Below, piece after piece: positions 28,218-39,068 of a stretch of 64,000 nucleotides of DNA. This DNA comes from Rhodococcus sp. SMB37. Its GTDB lineage: Bacteria > Actinomycetota > Actinomycetes > Mycobacteriales > Mycobacteriaceae. The position numbers and the translations under genes are program-made. The notes beneath the pieces were generated by a model. That model was not told the origin of the DNA. It searched no databases and saw nothing but the letters and a program-made list of their open reading frames with translations. The stretch's first letter is position 1. Each line of letters starts with the position of its first letter. The stretch covers positions 62,001-126,000 of the forward strand of contig NZ_SLVY01000009.1 of the NCBI RefSeq assembly GCF_004345605.1, given 5' to 3'.

Positions 28218-30143
28218 GTGTGCGGACTGCTCGGGTTTCTGACCAACGAAGGCACCAGCGATGACGCCGTCTCGCGCGTCGGCGACGCATTGCACTGCCT
28301 GCGCCACCGCGGACCGGACGAACACGGCACCTGGCACGACGCCGATCTCGTCTTCGGCTTCAACCGTCTGTCGATCATCGACATCGCCCATTCACACCAG
28401 CCGCTGCGCTGGGGACCGCCGGGGCAGCCCGACCGGTACGCGCTGACGTTCAACGGGGAGATCTACAACTACCTCGAACTGCGCAAGGAACTGTCCGACG
28501 AGCACGGCGCGAAGTTCGCAACCGAAGGCGACAGCGAAACGATCCTCGCGGCATACCACTACTGGGGTGCCGGCGCGGTGCGCCGGTTGCGGGGCATGTT
28601 CGGGTTCGCGATCTGGGACACCGAGACGCGCGAACTCTTCCTCGCACGCGACCCGTTCGGTATCAAACCGTTGTTCCTCGCAACAGGCACGGCAGGTACC
28701 GCGTTCGGCAGCGAGAAGAAGAGCCTGCTCGAGCTCGCCGACGTCATCGGTATCGACACCGAACTCGACGAACGCGCGATCGAGCATTACACGGTGTTGC
28801 AGTACGTGCCGGAACCCGAAACCCTGCACCGTCGGATCACGCGCCTCGAGTCCGGCTCCTACGCGCGCGTACGACCGGGTTCCGAACCGGAGACGACCCG
28901 CTATTTCATCCCGACCTTTCCTGTGCGTCCGTTCGCTGCGGGACGCGAGCAGGATCGCTATCGCGAGATCGCCGAGGTTCTCGAGGACTCGGTCGCCAAG
29001 CACATGCGCGCCGACGTGACGGTCGGCTCGTTCCTTTCCGGCGGCATCGACTCGACCGCCATCGCAGCACTGGCCAAACGGCACAACCCGAACCTGATCA
29101 CCTTCACCGCCGGCTTCGAGCGCGAGGGTTATTCGGAGGTGGACGTCGCGGCGGAATCCGCGGAGGCCATCGGGGCTCGGCACATCGTGCGGGTCGTCTC
29201 CCCCGCCGAGTTCGCCGCGGCGATCCCGGAGATCGTCTGGTATCTCGACGACCCTGTCGCCGATCCTGCGCTGGTGCCGTTGTGGTTCATCGCGCGGGAA
29301 GCCCGCAAGCACGTGAAGGTGGTGTTGTCTGGTGAGGGCGCCGACGAACTGTTCGGCGGCTACACCATCTACCGCGAGCCGCTGTCACTGAAGCCGTTCG
29401 AGTACCTGCCGTCGCCGTTGCGTCGTGCCGCCGGAAAGCTGTCGGACCGCATCTCTGAGGGCACCCGGGGAAAGAGTCTGCTCCACCGTGGATCGATGTC
29501 CCTCGAGGAGCGGTACTACGGCAACGCGCGCAGCTTCAACGACGCTCAGCTGCGCTCGGTGCTGCGTGAGTTCCGGCCGGAGTGGACGCATCAGGACGTG
29601 ACCGCACCGATCTACGCCCAGTCCGTCGGGTGGGACCCTGTTGCACGGATGCAGCACCTCGACCTGTTCACATGGCTGCGCGGCGACATCCTCGTCAAGG
29701 CCGACAAGATGACGATGGCGAACTCACTGGAACTGCGTGTTCCGTTCCTCGATTCCGAGGTGTTCCGGGTGGCATCTCAAGTGCCGCTGGATCAGAAGAT
29801 CACGAAACAGACGACGAAGTACGCACTTCGACAGGCCCTCGAAGGCATCGTCCCTCCGCACGTGCTGCATCGCGCGAAGCTCGGCTTCCCGGTTCCGATG
29901 CGCCACTGGCTCGCCGGAACCGAGCTCTTCGACTGGGCGCACCAGGTGATCATCGACTCCCAGACCGATCACATCCTGGACAAGGCGGCGATCACGAAGA
30001 TGCTGCATGCACATCGTGACGGCCCGATCGATCACAGCCGCAGACTGTGGACGTTGCTGGTGTTCATGATCTGGCACGGCATCTTCGTGGAGAAGCGCAT
30101 CGTGCCGCAGATCCAGGAACCTGCCTACCCCGTCGAGCTCTGA
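28218..30143 (+). CDS. asnB: Glutamine-hydrolysing asparagine synthetase
   Basis: Enzyme of 641 residues that makes asparagine, or amidates a related carboxylate, using glutamine and ATP. The GTG start puts the catalytic Cys at position 2 (MCGLLGFLTN). The glutaminase domain has LRHRGPDEHGTW, FNGEIYNY and EGDSETILAAY. The synthetase domain has the P-loop SFLSGGIDSTAIAAL and VKVVLSGEGADELFGGYTIY. Matches Rv2201. An amidase role in envelope peptides has been proposed for relatives; that is not visible here. Confidence 0.94.
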   Translation: MCGLLGFLTNEGTSDDAVSRVGDALHCLRHRGPDEHGTWHDADLVFGFNRLSIIDIAHSHQPLRWGPPGQPDRYALTFNGEIYNYLELRKELSDEHGAKFATEGDSETILAAYHYWGAGAVRRLRGMFGFAIWDTETRELFLARDPFGIKPLFLATGTAGTAFGSEKKSLLELADVIGIDTELDERAIEHYTVLQYVPEPETLHRRITRLESGSYARVRPGSEPETTRYFIPTFPVRPFAAGREQDRYREIAEVLEDSVAKHMRADVTVGSFLSGGIDSTAIAALAKRHNPNLITFTAGFEREGYSEVDVAAESAEAIGARHIVRVVSPAEFAAAIPEIVWYLDDPVADPALVPLWFIAREARKHVKVVLSGEGADELFGGYTIYREPLSLKPFEYLPSPLRRAAGKLSDRISEGTRGKSLLHRGSMSLEERYYGNARSFNDAQLRSVLREFRPEWTHQDVTAPIYAQSVGWDPVARMQHLDLFTWLRGDILVKADKMTMANSLELRVPFLDSEVFRVASQVPLDQKITKQTTKYALRQALEGIVPPHVLHRAKLGFPVPMRHWLAGTELFDWAHQVIIDSQTDHILDKAAITKMLHAHRDGPIDHSRRLWTLLVFMIWHGIFVEKRIVPQIQEPAYPVEL

Positions 30144-30171
30144 ATCGGCAGCACACACATCACGCACACCG

Positions 30172-30211
30172 TGACGGTGGCGCCCCACCTTCGGGGAGGG
30201 CGCCAACGTCA
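30172..30211. terminator. Terminator between convergent asnB and adoK
   Basis: Stem TGACGGTGGCGCCC / GGGCGCCAACGTCA with one mismatch, located between the stops of two convergent genes. Confidence 0.78.
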
Positions 30212-30222
30212 TGGTCGGTCCG

Positions 30223-31272
<1,050 letters not shown>

Positions 31273-31291
31273 TCACGGTACCCGCCGGACA

Positions 31292-31331
31292 CGTCAGGAC
31301 CCCGGCACGGTTGCGTGCCGGGGTCCTGACG
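31292..31331 (-). terminator. Terminator after erpA
   Basis: Perfect 17-base stem CGTCAGGACCCCGGCAC / GTGCCGGGGTCCTGACG with loop GGTTGC, directly after the minus-strand erpA stop and before the adoK start. Confidence 0.92.
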
Positions 31332-31337
31332 GTCGAA

Positions 31338-31688
31338 TCAGTTGAACGAGTCGCCGCAGGCGCAGGAACCGGTGGCTTGCGGGTTGTCGATCGTGAAACC
31401 CTGCTTCTCGATCGTGTCGACGAAGTCGATGGACGCACCCTCGACGTAGGGAGCGCTCATCCGATCGACAGCGAGGCTGACGCCGCCGAAGTCGACGGTG
31501 AGGTCGCCGTCGAGGGACCGATCGTCGAAGAACAACTGGTAACGGAGGCCGGCGCAACCACCGGGCTGCACTGCGATGCGCAGCGCGAGATCGTCGCGCC
31601 CCTCCTGGTCGAGAAGAGCCTTCGCCTTTGCGGAGGCAGCCTCGGTCATGATGACGCCGTGGGTGGCGGTCTCTTGCTGGACAGTCAT
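31338..31688 (-). CDS. erpA: A-type iron-sulfur carrier (HesB/IscA/ErpA family)
   Basis: Protein of 116 residues that delivers Fe-S clusters to apo-enzymes. The three conserved Cys are present: one in VQPGGCAGLRYQ and the pair in the terminal GSCACGDSF. ATG start with GGGAG 5 bases upstream. Matches Rv2204c in position. Likely clients nearby include the Rieske subunit and lipoyl synthase, but this is inference. Confidence 0.9.
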   Translation of the reverse strand: MTVQQETATHGVIMTEAASAKAKALLDQEGRDDLALRIAVQPGGCAGLRYQLFFDDRSLDGDLTVDFGGVSLAVDRMSAPYVEGASIDFVDTIEKQGFTIDNPQATGSCACGDSFN

Positions 31689-31842
31689 GGGCGCTCCCTG
31701 TCGTTCGAATTCAACCCGGATGTGTCAACGGTACCGCGCGCGAATCTATTCCTCATGCATGAGTTGCTCACATTCATCACATCTCGGGTGGCTCCGCTGG
31801 GCAGTTTTCCGGTTCTCCCCAGTATCCATATAGCCTGGAAGA

Positions 31843-32520
31843 GTGAAGTTGCTACGCCGCGGTGGTTCCGACGACTCCGACAAGCCGGAAGTGTCCGTGC
31901 CCGAGGCTCCCTCCGGGGAGGATACGACGCACGCTGCGTCCTCCTCGAAGGTTACCGAGGGCAAAGGACGCCCGACACCCAAACGACGCGATGCCGAGGG
32001 CAAGCGTCGCGGCCCGGTGGCACCGGCTCCCCTCACGGCCAAGGAGGCACGCGCACGTCGCAAAGCAGCGCGTAAGTCCAAGTCGAAGGACGAGCGCAAG
32101 GCGGAGTCCGCACAGCGGCGCGCCGATGCGTCCGAGCGCCGCAACCGCATGCTCGCCGGCGAGGAGAAGTTCCTCCTCCCCCGCGACCGCGGTCCGGTGC
32201 GCGCCTATGTCCGCGACATCGTCGACAGTCGCCGCAACCTCGTCGGACTGTTCATGCCCCTCGCACTGGTGCTCATCATGACGATGTTCCTGGGGCCGGT
32301 CATCCAGCAGTACGTCACCCTCGCGATGTTCGTGATGATGCTGCTGATGGTCATCGAAGGTATCTATCTCGGCCGGATGGTCAACAAGAAGGTCCGAGCG
32401 CGCTTCCCGGATTCCACCGACGGTGGCTTCGGACTCGGCTGGTACGCGTTCGTGCGCGCATCGCAGATCCGGAAGTTGCGGGCACCGCTCCCCCGGGTCA
32501 AGCCCGGCGACGCGATCTGA
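31843..32520 (+). CDS. DUF3043 membrane protein (Rv2206-like)
   Basis: Protein of 225 residues with a long, highly charged, Lys/Arg/Ala-rich N-terminal half (about 1-115, probably disordered), then two membrane helices (about 131-150 and 153-173) and a basic C-terminal part (GGFGLGWYAFVRASQIRKLR). Conserved in mycolic-acid bacteria; function unknown. GTG start. Confidence 0.85.
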   Translation: MKLLRRGGSDDSDKPEVSVPEAPSGEDTTHAASSSKVTEGKGRPTPKRRDAEGKRRGPVAPAPLTAKEARARRKAARKSKSKDERKAESAQRRADASERRNRMLAGEEKFLLPRDRGPVRAYVRDIVDSRRNLVGLFMPLALVLIMTMFLGPVIQQYVTLAMFVMMLLMVIEGIYLGRMVNKKVRARFPDSTDGGFGLGWYAFVRASQIRKLRAPLPRVKPGDAI

Positions 32521-32539
32521 CCGGGTTCACCGGGATACA

Positions 32540-32773
32540 TCAGTTGTGCGGTGCACCGCGCGACTGCAACACGGCAGGCAATGATTCGGCCGCGGAATCG
32601 GTGTCACTCGACGCGCGAGACCGCGGCCGTGTCGCATCGGCAGGGTGGAAGTAGTTGTAGCGCAGCGACGCTCGGGTCACCCAGCGGGGAATCCGGACGC
32701 GCACGCGACGGACGATTTCGAGGCCGCCGGCGAATACCGCCAGTACGAGCGCAACCAGGACAAGTTCCAACAT
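32540..32773 (-). CDS. Small single-pass membrane protein, hypothetical
   Basis: Predicted protein of 77 residues. A hydrophobic N-terminal helix (MLELVLVALVLAVFAGGLEI) is followed by an Arg-rich stretch (VRRVRVRIPRWVTRASLRY) and a polar tail. No known family. The hydrophobic-then-basic pattern suggests a real small membrane protein rather than chance, but the ribosome site is weak. Divergent from cobT. Confidence 0.5.
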   Translation of the reverse strand: MLELVLVALVLAVFAGGLEIVRRVRVRIPRWVTRASLRYNYFHPADATRPRSRASSDTDSAAESLPAVLQSRGAPHN

Positions 32774-32804
32774 GGTGTCGATTCTTCGCACCGGCACCGC
32801 TCGT

Positions 32805-32857
32805 CAACAGTGGCAGAAACGACATATAGCGTCGTTTTTCTGCCAGAGCCACTGTTG
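32805..32857. repeat. Large imperfect dyad upstream of cobT
   Basis: Outer arms CAACAGTGGC (32805-32814) and GCCACTGTTG (848-857 of the same kilobase) are perfect; inner arms AGAAACGAC and GTCGTTTTTCT pair with a two-base bulge, and TGGCAG/CTGCCA offers an alternative fold. About 40 bases before the cobT start and 32 bases before the divergent small gene. Could be an operator, an attenuator or a small mobile relic. It does not look like a cobalamin riboswitch. Confidence 0.7.
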
Positions 32858-32897
32858 ATAGCGTCTAGCCGGTGAAGACCCATGTGAGAGGTGACCT

Positions 32898-34055
32898 GTG
32901 AGCAGTGATCCCACGCCAGTTCCGGACAAGACTCCAGTGCCGGGCAAAACGGATGGGCCGGACAAGACGGCAGACCCCGCCGACCTCGACTTTCCGGTCA
33001 TTGTCGCTCCGGATCGAGAGATCTATCTGCAGGCGGAGACGCGGCAGCGGGATCTCACCAAACCGGCCGGATCACTGGGGCGGCTCGAGGAGTTCGGCTG
33101 CTGGGTGTCGTCGTGCCAGGGCGAGGTCCCGCCCCACCAATTCCGACATCCACGGGTCGTGGTCTTCGCGGGTGACCACGGTGTCGCACGCACCGGAGTT
33201 TCGGCGTATCCGCCGGAGGTGACAGCGCAGATGGTCGCGAATCTCGTCGCCGGTGGCGCCGCGGTGAACGTGCTGGCCGCCAATGCCGGCGCACACGTCC
33301 GAGTCGTGGACATTGCGGTGGACAGCGACACGGCCCCCGAAGTGTCGGCCTACAAGATCCGTCGGTCGAGCGGCCGCATCGACCGCGAGGATGCGCTGAC
33401 CCACGAGGAGACGATGCGCGCAATCGCCGCGGGCCGCGCAATCGCCGATCGTGAGGTGGACGAGGGCGCCGATCTGCTGATCGCCGGCGACATGGGAATC
33501 GGCAACACGACACCGGCAACCGTTCTGATCGCCACCCTGACCTCGACCGAACCGGTCGCCGCGGTGGGACGTGGCACCGGTATCGACGATGCCGGATGGA
33601 TGCGCAAGGTTTCCGCCATCCGCGATGCGATGCGGCGGGCACGCCCGTTCGTGAAGAACCCGGTCGCGCTGCTGCGGACCGCCGGTGGTGCCGACCTCGC
33701 TGCAATGGCGGGATATCTCGCGCAGGCGGCGGTACGTCGTACACCTGTGGTCCTCGACGGGGTGGTCGTCACCGCGGCAGCGATGCTCGCAGAGGAACTC
33801 GCGCCCGGTGCGCGCCGCTGGTGGGTTGCGGGACACCGGTCGTCGGAACCCTCTCACAGCGTCGCCCTCCGTCACCTCCGGCTCGAACCGGTCGTAGAGT
33901 TCGATATGCGACTCGGTGAAGGATCGGGCGCCGTCACCGCGCTGCCCATTCTTCGGGGTGCTGTCTCCATCCTTGCGAACATGGCGACCTTCGCCGAAGC
34001 CGGCGTGACGACCCGTGACTCGGCCGACTCTCCCACCGAACCCGCAGACAGCTGA
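32898..34055 (+). CDS. cobT: Nicotinate-nucleotide-dimethylbenzimidazole phosphoribosyltransferase
   Basis: Enzyme of 385 residues that activates the lower ligand of cobalamin to alpha-ribazole phosphate. Conserved blocks: [51 protein letters not shown] and [15 protein letters not shown]. The first 40 residues are an odd Pro/Asp/Lys-rich extension with [15 protein letters not shown] repeats. GTG start with AGAGGTGA upstream. The stop overlaps cobS (TGATG). Confidence 0.92.
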   Translation: MSSDPTPVPDKTPVPGKTDGPDKTADPADLDFPVIVAPDREIYLQAETRQRDLTKPAGSLGRLEEFGCWVSSCQGEVPPHQFRHPRVVVFAGDHGVARTGVSAYPPEVTAQMVANLVAGGAAVNVLAANAGAHVRVVDIAVDSDTAPEVSAYKIRRSSGRIDREDALTHEETMRAIAAGRAIADREVDEGADLLIAGDMGIGNTTPATVLIATLTSTEPVAAVGRGTGIDDAGWMRKVSAIRDAMRRARPFVKNPVALLRTAGGADLAAMAGYLAQAAVRRTPVVLDGVVVTAAAMLAEELAPGARRWWVAGHRSSEPSHSVALRHLRLEPVVEFDMRLGEGSGAVTALPILRGAVSILANMATFAEAGVTTRDSADSPTEPADS

Positions 34056-34816
34056 TGCGTCGTGTGCTCGGCGGTGTCGCGTTGGCACTGTCGTGGCTGA
34101 CGGTCGCCCCCGTGCGCGGTCCACGCGAAGTGGATCGAGCAGTTGCGGGTCGCGCGATCCGTGCCGCGCCCGTCGCGGGGCTGGTCCTCGGCGGTGCAGC
34201 GACGGCAGTGGCGTGGGTGGTCTCGACCGGAGGGGGCAACGCAGGGATCATCGGATTCGTCTGTGTCGGATTCCTTGCCCTCGCGACCCGTGGTATGCAC
34301 ATCGACGGGCTTGCGGACACTGCAGACGGTCTGGGTTGTTACGGTCCTCCCGAGCGTGCCCGTGAAGTGATGAAGTCCGGGGGCGCCGGCCCGTTCGGAG
34401 TGGCCGCGCTCATCGTCGTGCTCGCTCTGCAGGCCATGGCATTCGGTACGCTCGCCGACGCGGATTCGTGGGCGGCGATCGGGTTCGCCGTCGCGTTCGG
34501 GCGGGTGACGGTCGTGCCGGCATGCAGGCGAGGACTCCACGCCGCCGAGGGCAGCCGATTCGGTGCGCTCGTCGCCGATTCTCAGGGGCCCGTGGCGATC
34601 GGAGCGTGGAGCCTCATCGCGATGGCCGCCGCGGCTGTGTGCATGCCGGGGCCCCTGTTGCTCGGCCCGGTCGCGGTGGGCGCGGCGCTGGCGCTGTCGT
34701 GGTGGTTCGTGAGGCACTGCGCCACCCGATTCGGTGGCGTGGGCGGGGACATTCTCGGTGCGACCACCGAAGGGTGCGTGGCCCTGCTCGCCGTCGTCGC
34801 CGCGTGCGCTGTCTGA
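34055..34816 (+). CDS. cobS: Adenosylcobinamide-GDP ribazoletransferase (cobalamin synthase)
   Basis: Membrane enzyme of 253 residues that joins adenosylcobinamide-GDP to alpha-ribazole, the last joining step of cobalamin synthesis. Several membrane helices and the conserved TRGMHIDGLADTADGLG and EVMKSGGAGPFGV blocks are visible. The ATG overlaps the cobT stop. cobU/cobP and the corrin-ring genes are not in this window. Confidence 0.92.
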   Translation: MRRVLGGVALALSWLTVAPVRGPREVDRAVAGRAIRAAPVAGLVLGGAATAVAWVVSTGGGNAGIIGFVCVGFLALATRGMHIDGLADTADGLGCYGPPERAREVMKSGGAGPFGVAALIVVLALQAMAFGTLADADSWAAIGFAVAFGRVTVVPACRRGLHAAEGSRFGALVADSQGPVAIGAWSLIAMAAAAVCMPGPLLLGPVAVGAALALSWWFVRHCATRFGGVGGDILGATTEGCVALLAVVAACAV

Positions 34817-34822
34817 CCTTCC

Positions 34823-34869
34823 ATGGGAAGTGGGCGTGCCCGTCATCGACGGACACCCCCACTTCCCAT
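34823..34869. terminator. Bidirectional terminator between cobS and ilvE
   Basis: Arms ATGGGAAGTGGG and CCCACTTCCCAT are perfect over 12 bases, with partial pairing continuing inward. It sits between convergent genes. Confidence 0.85.
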
Positions 34870-34876
34870 ACCTGAC

Positions 34877-35983
34877 TCATGCTCGCAGGGTCGTCATCCA
34901 ACCGTGCGTGTCGGCGAACGTTCCGCGCTGAATTCCGGTCAGCGTGTCGCGCAGCGCCATCGTGATCGGTCCGGGCTCCCCACCGGCGATGCTGAACTCA
35001 CCGTCGCGGTCCTTGACGCTCCCGACCGGCGTGATCACCGCAGCCGTGCCGCACGCGAACACCTCGGTGATCTCGCCGGAGGCTGCCTTCTCGCGCCATT
35101 CGTCGGTGCTGATGCGCTGTTCCTCGACCGACAGACCCGAATCTGTCGCGAGCGTAAGCAGCGAATCGCGGGTGATACCCGGCAACAGCGAACCCGACAA
35201 CGCGGGCGTCACGAGGCGTGCGTCGGGGCCCGACCCGTACACGAAGTACAGATTCATACCGCCCATCTCTTCGACGTACTTCCGCTCGAGGGCGTCGAGC
35301 CACACGACCTGGTCGCATCCCTGCTCCGCGGCATGCGCCTGCGCGACCAGCGAAGCCGCGTAGTTGCCCGCGAACTTGGCGGCACCCGTACCACCCGGTG
35401 CGGCGCGCACGTACTCACGCGAGAGCCACACGCTCACCGGCTTGACCCCGCGCGGGAAGTACGCACCGGCGGGAGAGGCGATGAGCAGGTACTTGTACTC
35501 GGCCGAGGGGCGAACCCCGAGCGCCGGCTCGGTCGCGAACATGTACGGGCGAAGGTAGAGCGATGATTCACCGCCGGCCTCGGGGACCCATTCGTGATCG
35601 ACGTCGAGTAGTTCGGTGATGGACCGGGCGAACAGTTCCTCGGGCAGGTGCGGCATCGCAATGCGATCCGCCGACCGGTTGAACCGCGCAGCGTTGGCCT
35701 CGACACGGAAAGACGCGATGCTGCCGTCGCTCTGCCGGTACGCCTTGAGCCCTTCGAAAATCGACTGGCCGTAGTGCAGCACCATCGCGGCGGGGTCCAG
35801 CGAGATGGGCGCGTAGGGCTCCACCTTCGCGTCGTGCCAACCGGTGCCCTCGGTGTAGGTGATCGTCACCATGTGGTCGGTGAAGTACCGGCCGAAGCCA
35901 GGATCGGCCAGGATCTCCTGGCGCCGCTCCGCGGAAGTCGGTGAGGGATGCGGGGCGCGAGCGAATTCGAGGACACCTGTCAT
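34877..35983 (-). CDS. ilvE: Branched-chain amino acid aminotransferase
   Basis: PLP-dependent class IV aminotransferase of 368 residues that makes or degrades leucine, isoleucine and valine. The Schiff-base Lys is in [15 protein letters not shown]; other blocks are [44 protein letters not shown] and [18 protein letters not shown] 35983 gives the usual family length; it has no clear ribosome site, so the mRNA may be leaderless or coupled. It follows gcvT by 32 bases. Confidence 0.94.
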   Translation of the reverse strand: MTGVLEFARAPHPSPTSAERRQEILADPGFGRYFTDHMVTITYTEGTGWHDAKVEPYAPISLDPAAMVLHYGQSIFEGLKAYRQSDGSIASFRVEANAARFNRSADRIAMPHLPEELFARSITELLDVDHEWVPEAGGESSLYLRPYMFATEPALGVRPSAEYKYLLIASPAGAYFPRGVKPVSVWLSREYVRAAPGGTGAAKFAGNYAASLVAQAHAAEQGCDQVVWLDALERKYVEEMGGMNLYFVYGSGPDARLVTPALSGSLLPGITRDSLLTLATDSGLSVEEQRISTDEWREKAASGEITEVFACGTAAVITPVGSVKDRDGEFSIAGGEPGPITMALRDTLTGIQRGTFADTHGWMTTLRA

Positions 35984-36015
35984 GAATGACAATGGTAACC
36001 AATCGTCTCCGACGC

Positions 36016-37116
36016 CTATTTGGTGTGGTCCGCGACGAACGGCGGAGCGACCACCTCGGCACGAAGCGAGCGGCCACGCACATCGACGCTCACCTGGTCG
36101 CCGGCCGCGAGCTCGGCGTCCGTGTCGAGCAGGGCGAGTGCGATTCCGATCTTGAGGGTCGGAGAGAAGGTACCCGAGGTGGTTTCACCCACTGCCGCAC
36201 CGTCCTTCAGGACCGTCTGGCCCTGCCGCAGCACTCCGCGGTCGAGCGCCTTGATACCCCACAGGCGACGCTTCGGGCCGGCCTCCTTCTCTTCGAGCAA
36301 CGCTTCCCGGCCCCAGAATTCCGGCTTCTTCCAACCGACTGCCCAGCCGGTGCGGGCCTGCAGCGGCGAGATCGCGAGTGACAGCTCGTGCCCGTGCAGC
36401 GGGTACCCCATCTCGGTACGCAGGGTGTCGCGGGCGCCGAGACCGGCGACCTGGCCCCCCGCAGCACGCACCGCGGTCACCAGCGCACGGAACAACGCCT
36501 CGGCGCCGTCCCAGGCCGGCAGGACCTCGAATCCGCGTTCGCCGGTGTAACCGCTACGGCACACGCGCACGGGTGTGCCGTTCCACTCCGCGTCCACGAA
36601 CGCCATGTACGAGATGCCCGTCGGCAATCCCAGTTCCGTCAGGATGTCAGCGGACTTCGGGCCCTGCACCGCCAGAACTGCGTAGTCGCGGTGCTGATCG
36701 GTGACGGTGACACCATCCGGCGCCTTCGCGACGAGTTCCGCGACGACCGCTGCTGTGTTCGCAGCGTTCGGCACGAGGAAGAGTTCCTCGTCCGACACGT
36801 AGTAGACGATGAGGTCGTCGATGACCCCGCCGGATTCGGTGCAGCACAGGGTGTACTGCGCCTTGCCGGGACCGATCTTCGCCAGGTCGTTGGTCAGGGC
36901 CGAGTTCACGAACTCCGGGGCGCCCGGTCCCGCCACCAGCGCCTTGCCGAGATGACTGACGTCGAACAGGCCCACGTTCTCGCGGACCGCGGTGTGCTCG
37001 GCGACCGTGCCCGCGTAGGACACGGGCATCTCCCATCCGCCGAACGGCGCGAACGTCGCGCCGAGTTCGACGTGAACGGCATGGATCGGTCCCCGCTGCA
37101 ATTCCTGGTCACTCAT
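36016..37116 (-). CDS. gcvT: Glycine cleavage system aminomethyltransferase (T protein)
   Basis: Enzyme of 366 residues that moves the methylene unit of glycine to tetrahydrofolate. Typical are [33 protein letters not shown], and [12 protein letters not shown]; the C-terminal barrel includes [23 protein letters not shown] 37116 chosen because an upstream in-frame extension looks like leader. Forms a minus-strand pair with ilvE and is divergent from the aminopeptidase. gcvP and gcvH are not in the window. Confidence 0.94.
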   Translation of the reverse strand: MSDQELQRGPIHAVHVELGATFAPFGGWEMPVSYAGTVAEHTAVRENVGLFDVSHLGKALVAGPGAPEFVNSALTNDLAKIGPGKAQYTLCCTESGGVIDDLIVYYVSDEELFLVPNAANTAAVVAELVAKAPDGVTVTDQHRDYAVLAVQGPKSADILTELGLPTGISYMAFVDAEWNGTPVRVCRSGYTGERGFEVLPAWDGAEALFRALVTAVRAAGGQVAGLGARDTLRTEMGYPLHGHELSLAISPLQARTGWAVGWKKPEFWGREALLEEKEAGPKRRLWGIKALDRGVLRQGQTVLKDGAAVGETTSGTFSPTLKIGIALALLDTDAELAAGDQVSVDVRGRSLRAEVVAPPFVADHTK

Positions 37117-37247
37117 GTGACATGAGGCTAGTCGAACCGCTGCGCGACGCGGTTCTGTCCGGCCACACCCACGACATCTCCGCGCGATCACTAGCATCGT
37201 TCGGGACCACCTTCTTGTGTCACCCTCGTCTGCCTAGGAGTTGCCCA

Positions 37248-38759
37248 GTGAGCGCACCGACCCCGGAGTTGCCCGAACTCGTTCTCGCCGGCTCGGTATC
37301 GAAGCGAGCCGACGTACTCGTCGTCGGCCTGACATCGTCCGACGGAAGCCCCGAGGTCCTGCTCGGCGACGGCGTGATCGACGAAGACATGCTCGGGAGC
37401 ATTCTCGACGCGGTGCAGGCAGTCGGAGCCACGGGTCGCGCGGAGGAGATCACCCGCGTGCCCGCGCCCGCCGGACTGCCCGTCGCGAGTGTCGTGGCGG
37501 TCGGTCTCGGCGCCGCCGACAGCATCGACGCCGAGCAGGTGCGTCGCGCAGCGGGGGCCGCCTCCCGCGCACTGGCCGGTGTCGCCACCGTGGCGACCAC
37601 CCTGTCGGCCGTCGACCTCGGTGCCGCCGCGGAAGGTTTCGCCCTCGGCGCGTACACCTACACCGAGTTCCGGTCGGAGAAGTCGGCGCCGGGTGCCGAC
37701 AAGAAGCCGCCGTCGCGAATCGAACTGCTCGTTGCCTCGACCCGCGATCGCGCAGCCAAGGCCGCACTCGTGCGGTCGAGCGCGATTGCGGAAGCGGTCG
37801 CAACCGCCCGCGAGTTCGTCAACACCCCGCCCAGCCACCTGTACCCGGCGTCCTTCGCCGAGCGTGCGAAGGCTCTGGGTGAGGCGGCGGGACTGAAGGT
37901 CGAGGTGCTCGACGAGAAGGCACTGGAGAAGCGGGGTTTCGGCGGCATCGTGGGGGTCGGCAAGGGGTCGTCGCGGCCGCCGCGGCTCATGCGCCTGTCG
38001 TACGCCTCGAAGAAGCGCAAGGCCCCGAAAGTCGCGCTCGTGGGCAAGGGTGTCACCTTCGACACAGGCGGCATCTCGATCAAGCCGGCCGCCGGTATGG
38101 AGGCGATGACCTCCGACATGGCGGGTGCCGCAGCCGTCGTCGCGACCGTGGTGCTCGCCGCGAAGCTGGGGGTCGCCGCCGACGTCACTGCCACGGTGCC
38201 GATGGCCGAGAACATGCCGTCGTCGACAGCGCAGCGTCCCGGCGATGTCCTGACCCAGTACGGCGGCACCACCGTCGAGGTGATCAACACCGACGCCGAA
38301 GGCAGGCTGATCCTCGCCGACGCCATCGTGCGCGCGTGCGAGGACGAGCCCGATTACCTGATCGACACCGCGACGCTGACCGGTGCGCAGATGGTGGCGC
38401 TCGGCACTCGCACGCCCGGCGTGATGGGTACCGAGGAGTTCCGCGACCGGGTCGCGGCGCTGTCGCAGGAGGTCGGTGAGAACGGCTGGGCGATGCCGCT
38501 GCCGAAGTACATGAGCTCGGATCTCGAGTCGCGGGTCGCCGACCTCGCGAATGTCAGCCCGAACCGCTGGGGCGGCATGCTGACCGCGGGGCTGTTCCTG
38601 AAGGAGTTCGTCTCCGATGGCGTCCAGTGGGTCCACATCGACGTCGCCGGCCCGGCTTTCAACACCGGTGGCCCGTTCGGCTACGTCGGTAAGGGCGGCA
38701 CCGGTGTGCCGGTGCGCACGATGCTCGCGGCCATCGAGGACATCGCAGATCACGGATGA
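37248..38759 (+). CDS. pepB: Leucyl aminopeptidase (M17 family)
   Basis: Two-metal aminopeptidase of 503 residues, Rv2213 counterpart. The catalytic domain has [20 protein letters not shown] with metal-binding Lys/Asp, [11 protein letters not shown], and the family signature [17 protein letters not shown] 37248 has AGGAG 7 bases upstream; the longer frame back to 37122 runs into gcvT's leader. In some organisms this family also binds DNA; nothing here shows that. Confidence 0.93.
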   Translation: MSAPTPELPELVLAGSVSKRADVLVVGLTSSDGSPEVLLGDGVIDEDMLGSILDAVQAVGATGRAEEITRVPAPAGLPVASVVAVGLGAADSIDAEQVRRAAGAASRALAGVATVATTLSAVDLGAAAEGFALGAYTYTEFRSEKSAPGADKKPPSRIELLVASTRDRAAKAALVRSSAIAEAVATAREFVNTPPSHLYPASFAERAKALGEAAGLKVEVLDEKALEKRGFGGIVGVGKGSSRPPRLMRLSYASKKRKAPKVALVGKGVTFDTGGISIKPAAGMEAMTSDMAGAAAVVATVVLAAKLGVAADVTATVPMAENMPSSTAQRPGDVLTQYGGTTVEVINTDAEGRLILADAIVRACEDEPDYLIDTATLTGAQMVALGTRTPGVMGTEEFRDRVAALSQEVGENGWAMPLPKYMSSDLESRVADLANVSPNRWGGMLTAGLFLKEFVSDGVQWVHIDVAGPAFNTGGPFGYVGKGGTGVPVRTMLAAIEDIADHG

Positions 38760-39068
38760 CGACAGTCGCCCGCTGCTGCCGTGAGTCCGGCGCGGCCGTC
38801 CCCCTGAGGCGGGTGGGACGGCCGCGTGGGGCCGGACACACCACGAAAGCGGTGTGAGCAGATCCGCCCCTCGTCGAACATCCGATGGCGACGAGTGCAA
38901 GGATGGTTCCGGGCATGCCTCCTCCGGTATCGGCCCGCGAGAACACCTGAACCAACCGCACGAGTCCCCGGCCTCGAGCACAATGGGAGCGCGACCACAC
39001 AATGGTCGACACCCACGAGTCGGTACAACTCAACACACCCGAACACAACCGTCGAGGAGTCAACAGAC
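38760..39068. promoter_or_regulatory. pepB-dlaT gap
   Basis: 309 bases without a supportable gene. The left part holds the pepB terminator (38791-38826). The right part should hold the dlaT promoter and leader; GTCGAGGAG at 39051-39059 is the likely ribosome site. Confidence 0.5.
38791..38826 (+). terminator. Terminator after pepB
   Basis: Stem CGCGGCCGTCCC / GGGACGGCCGCG with a 12-base loop, 31 bases after the pepB stop. Confidence 0.8.

Noticed and set aside
32805..32857. Cobalamin riboswitch before cobT
   Set aside because: No conserved B12-box-like block; the region is only a short dyad.
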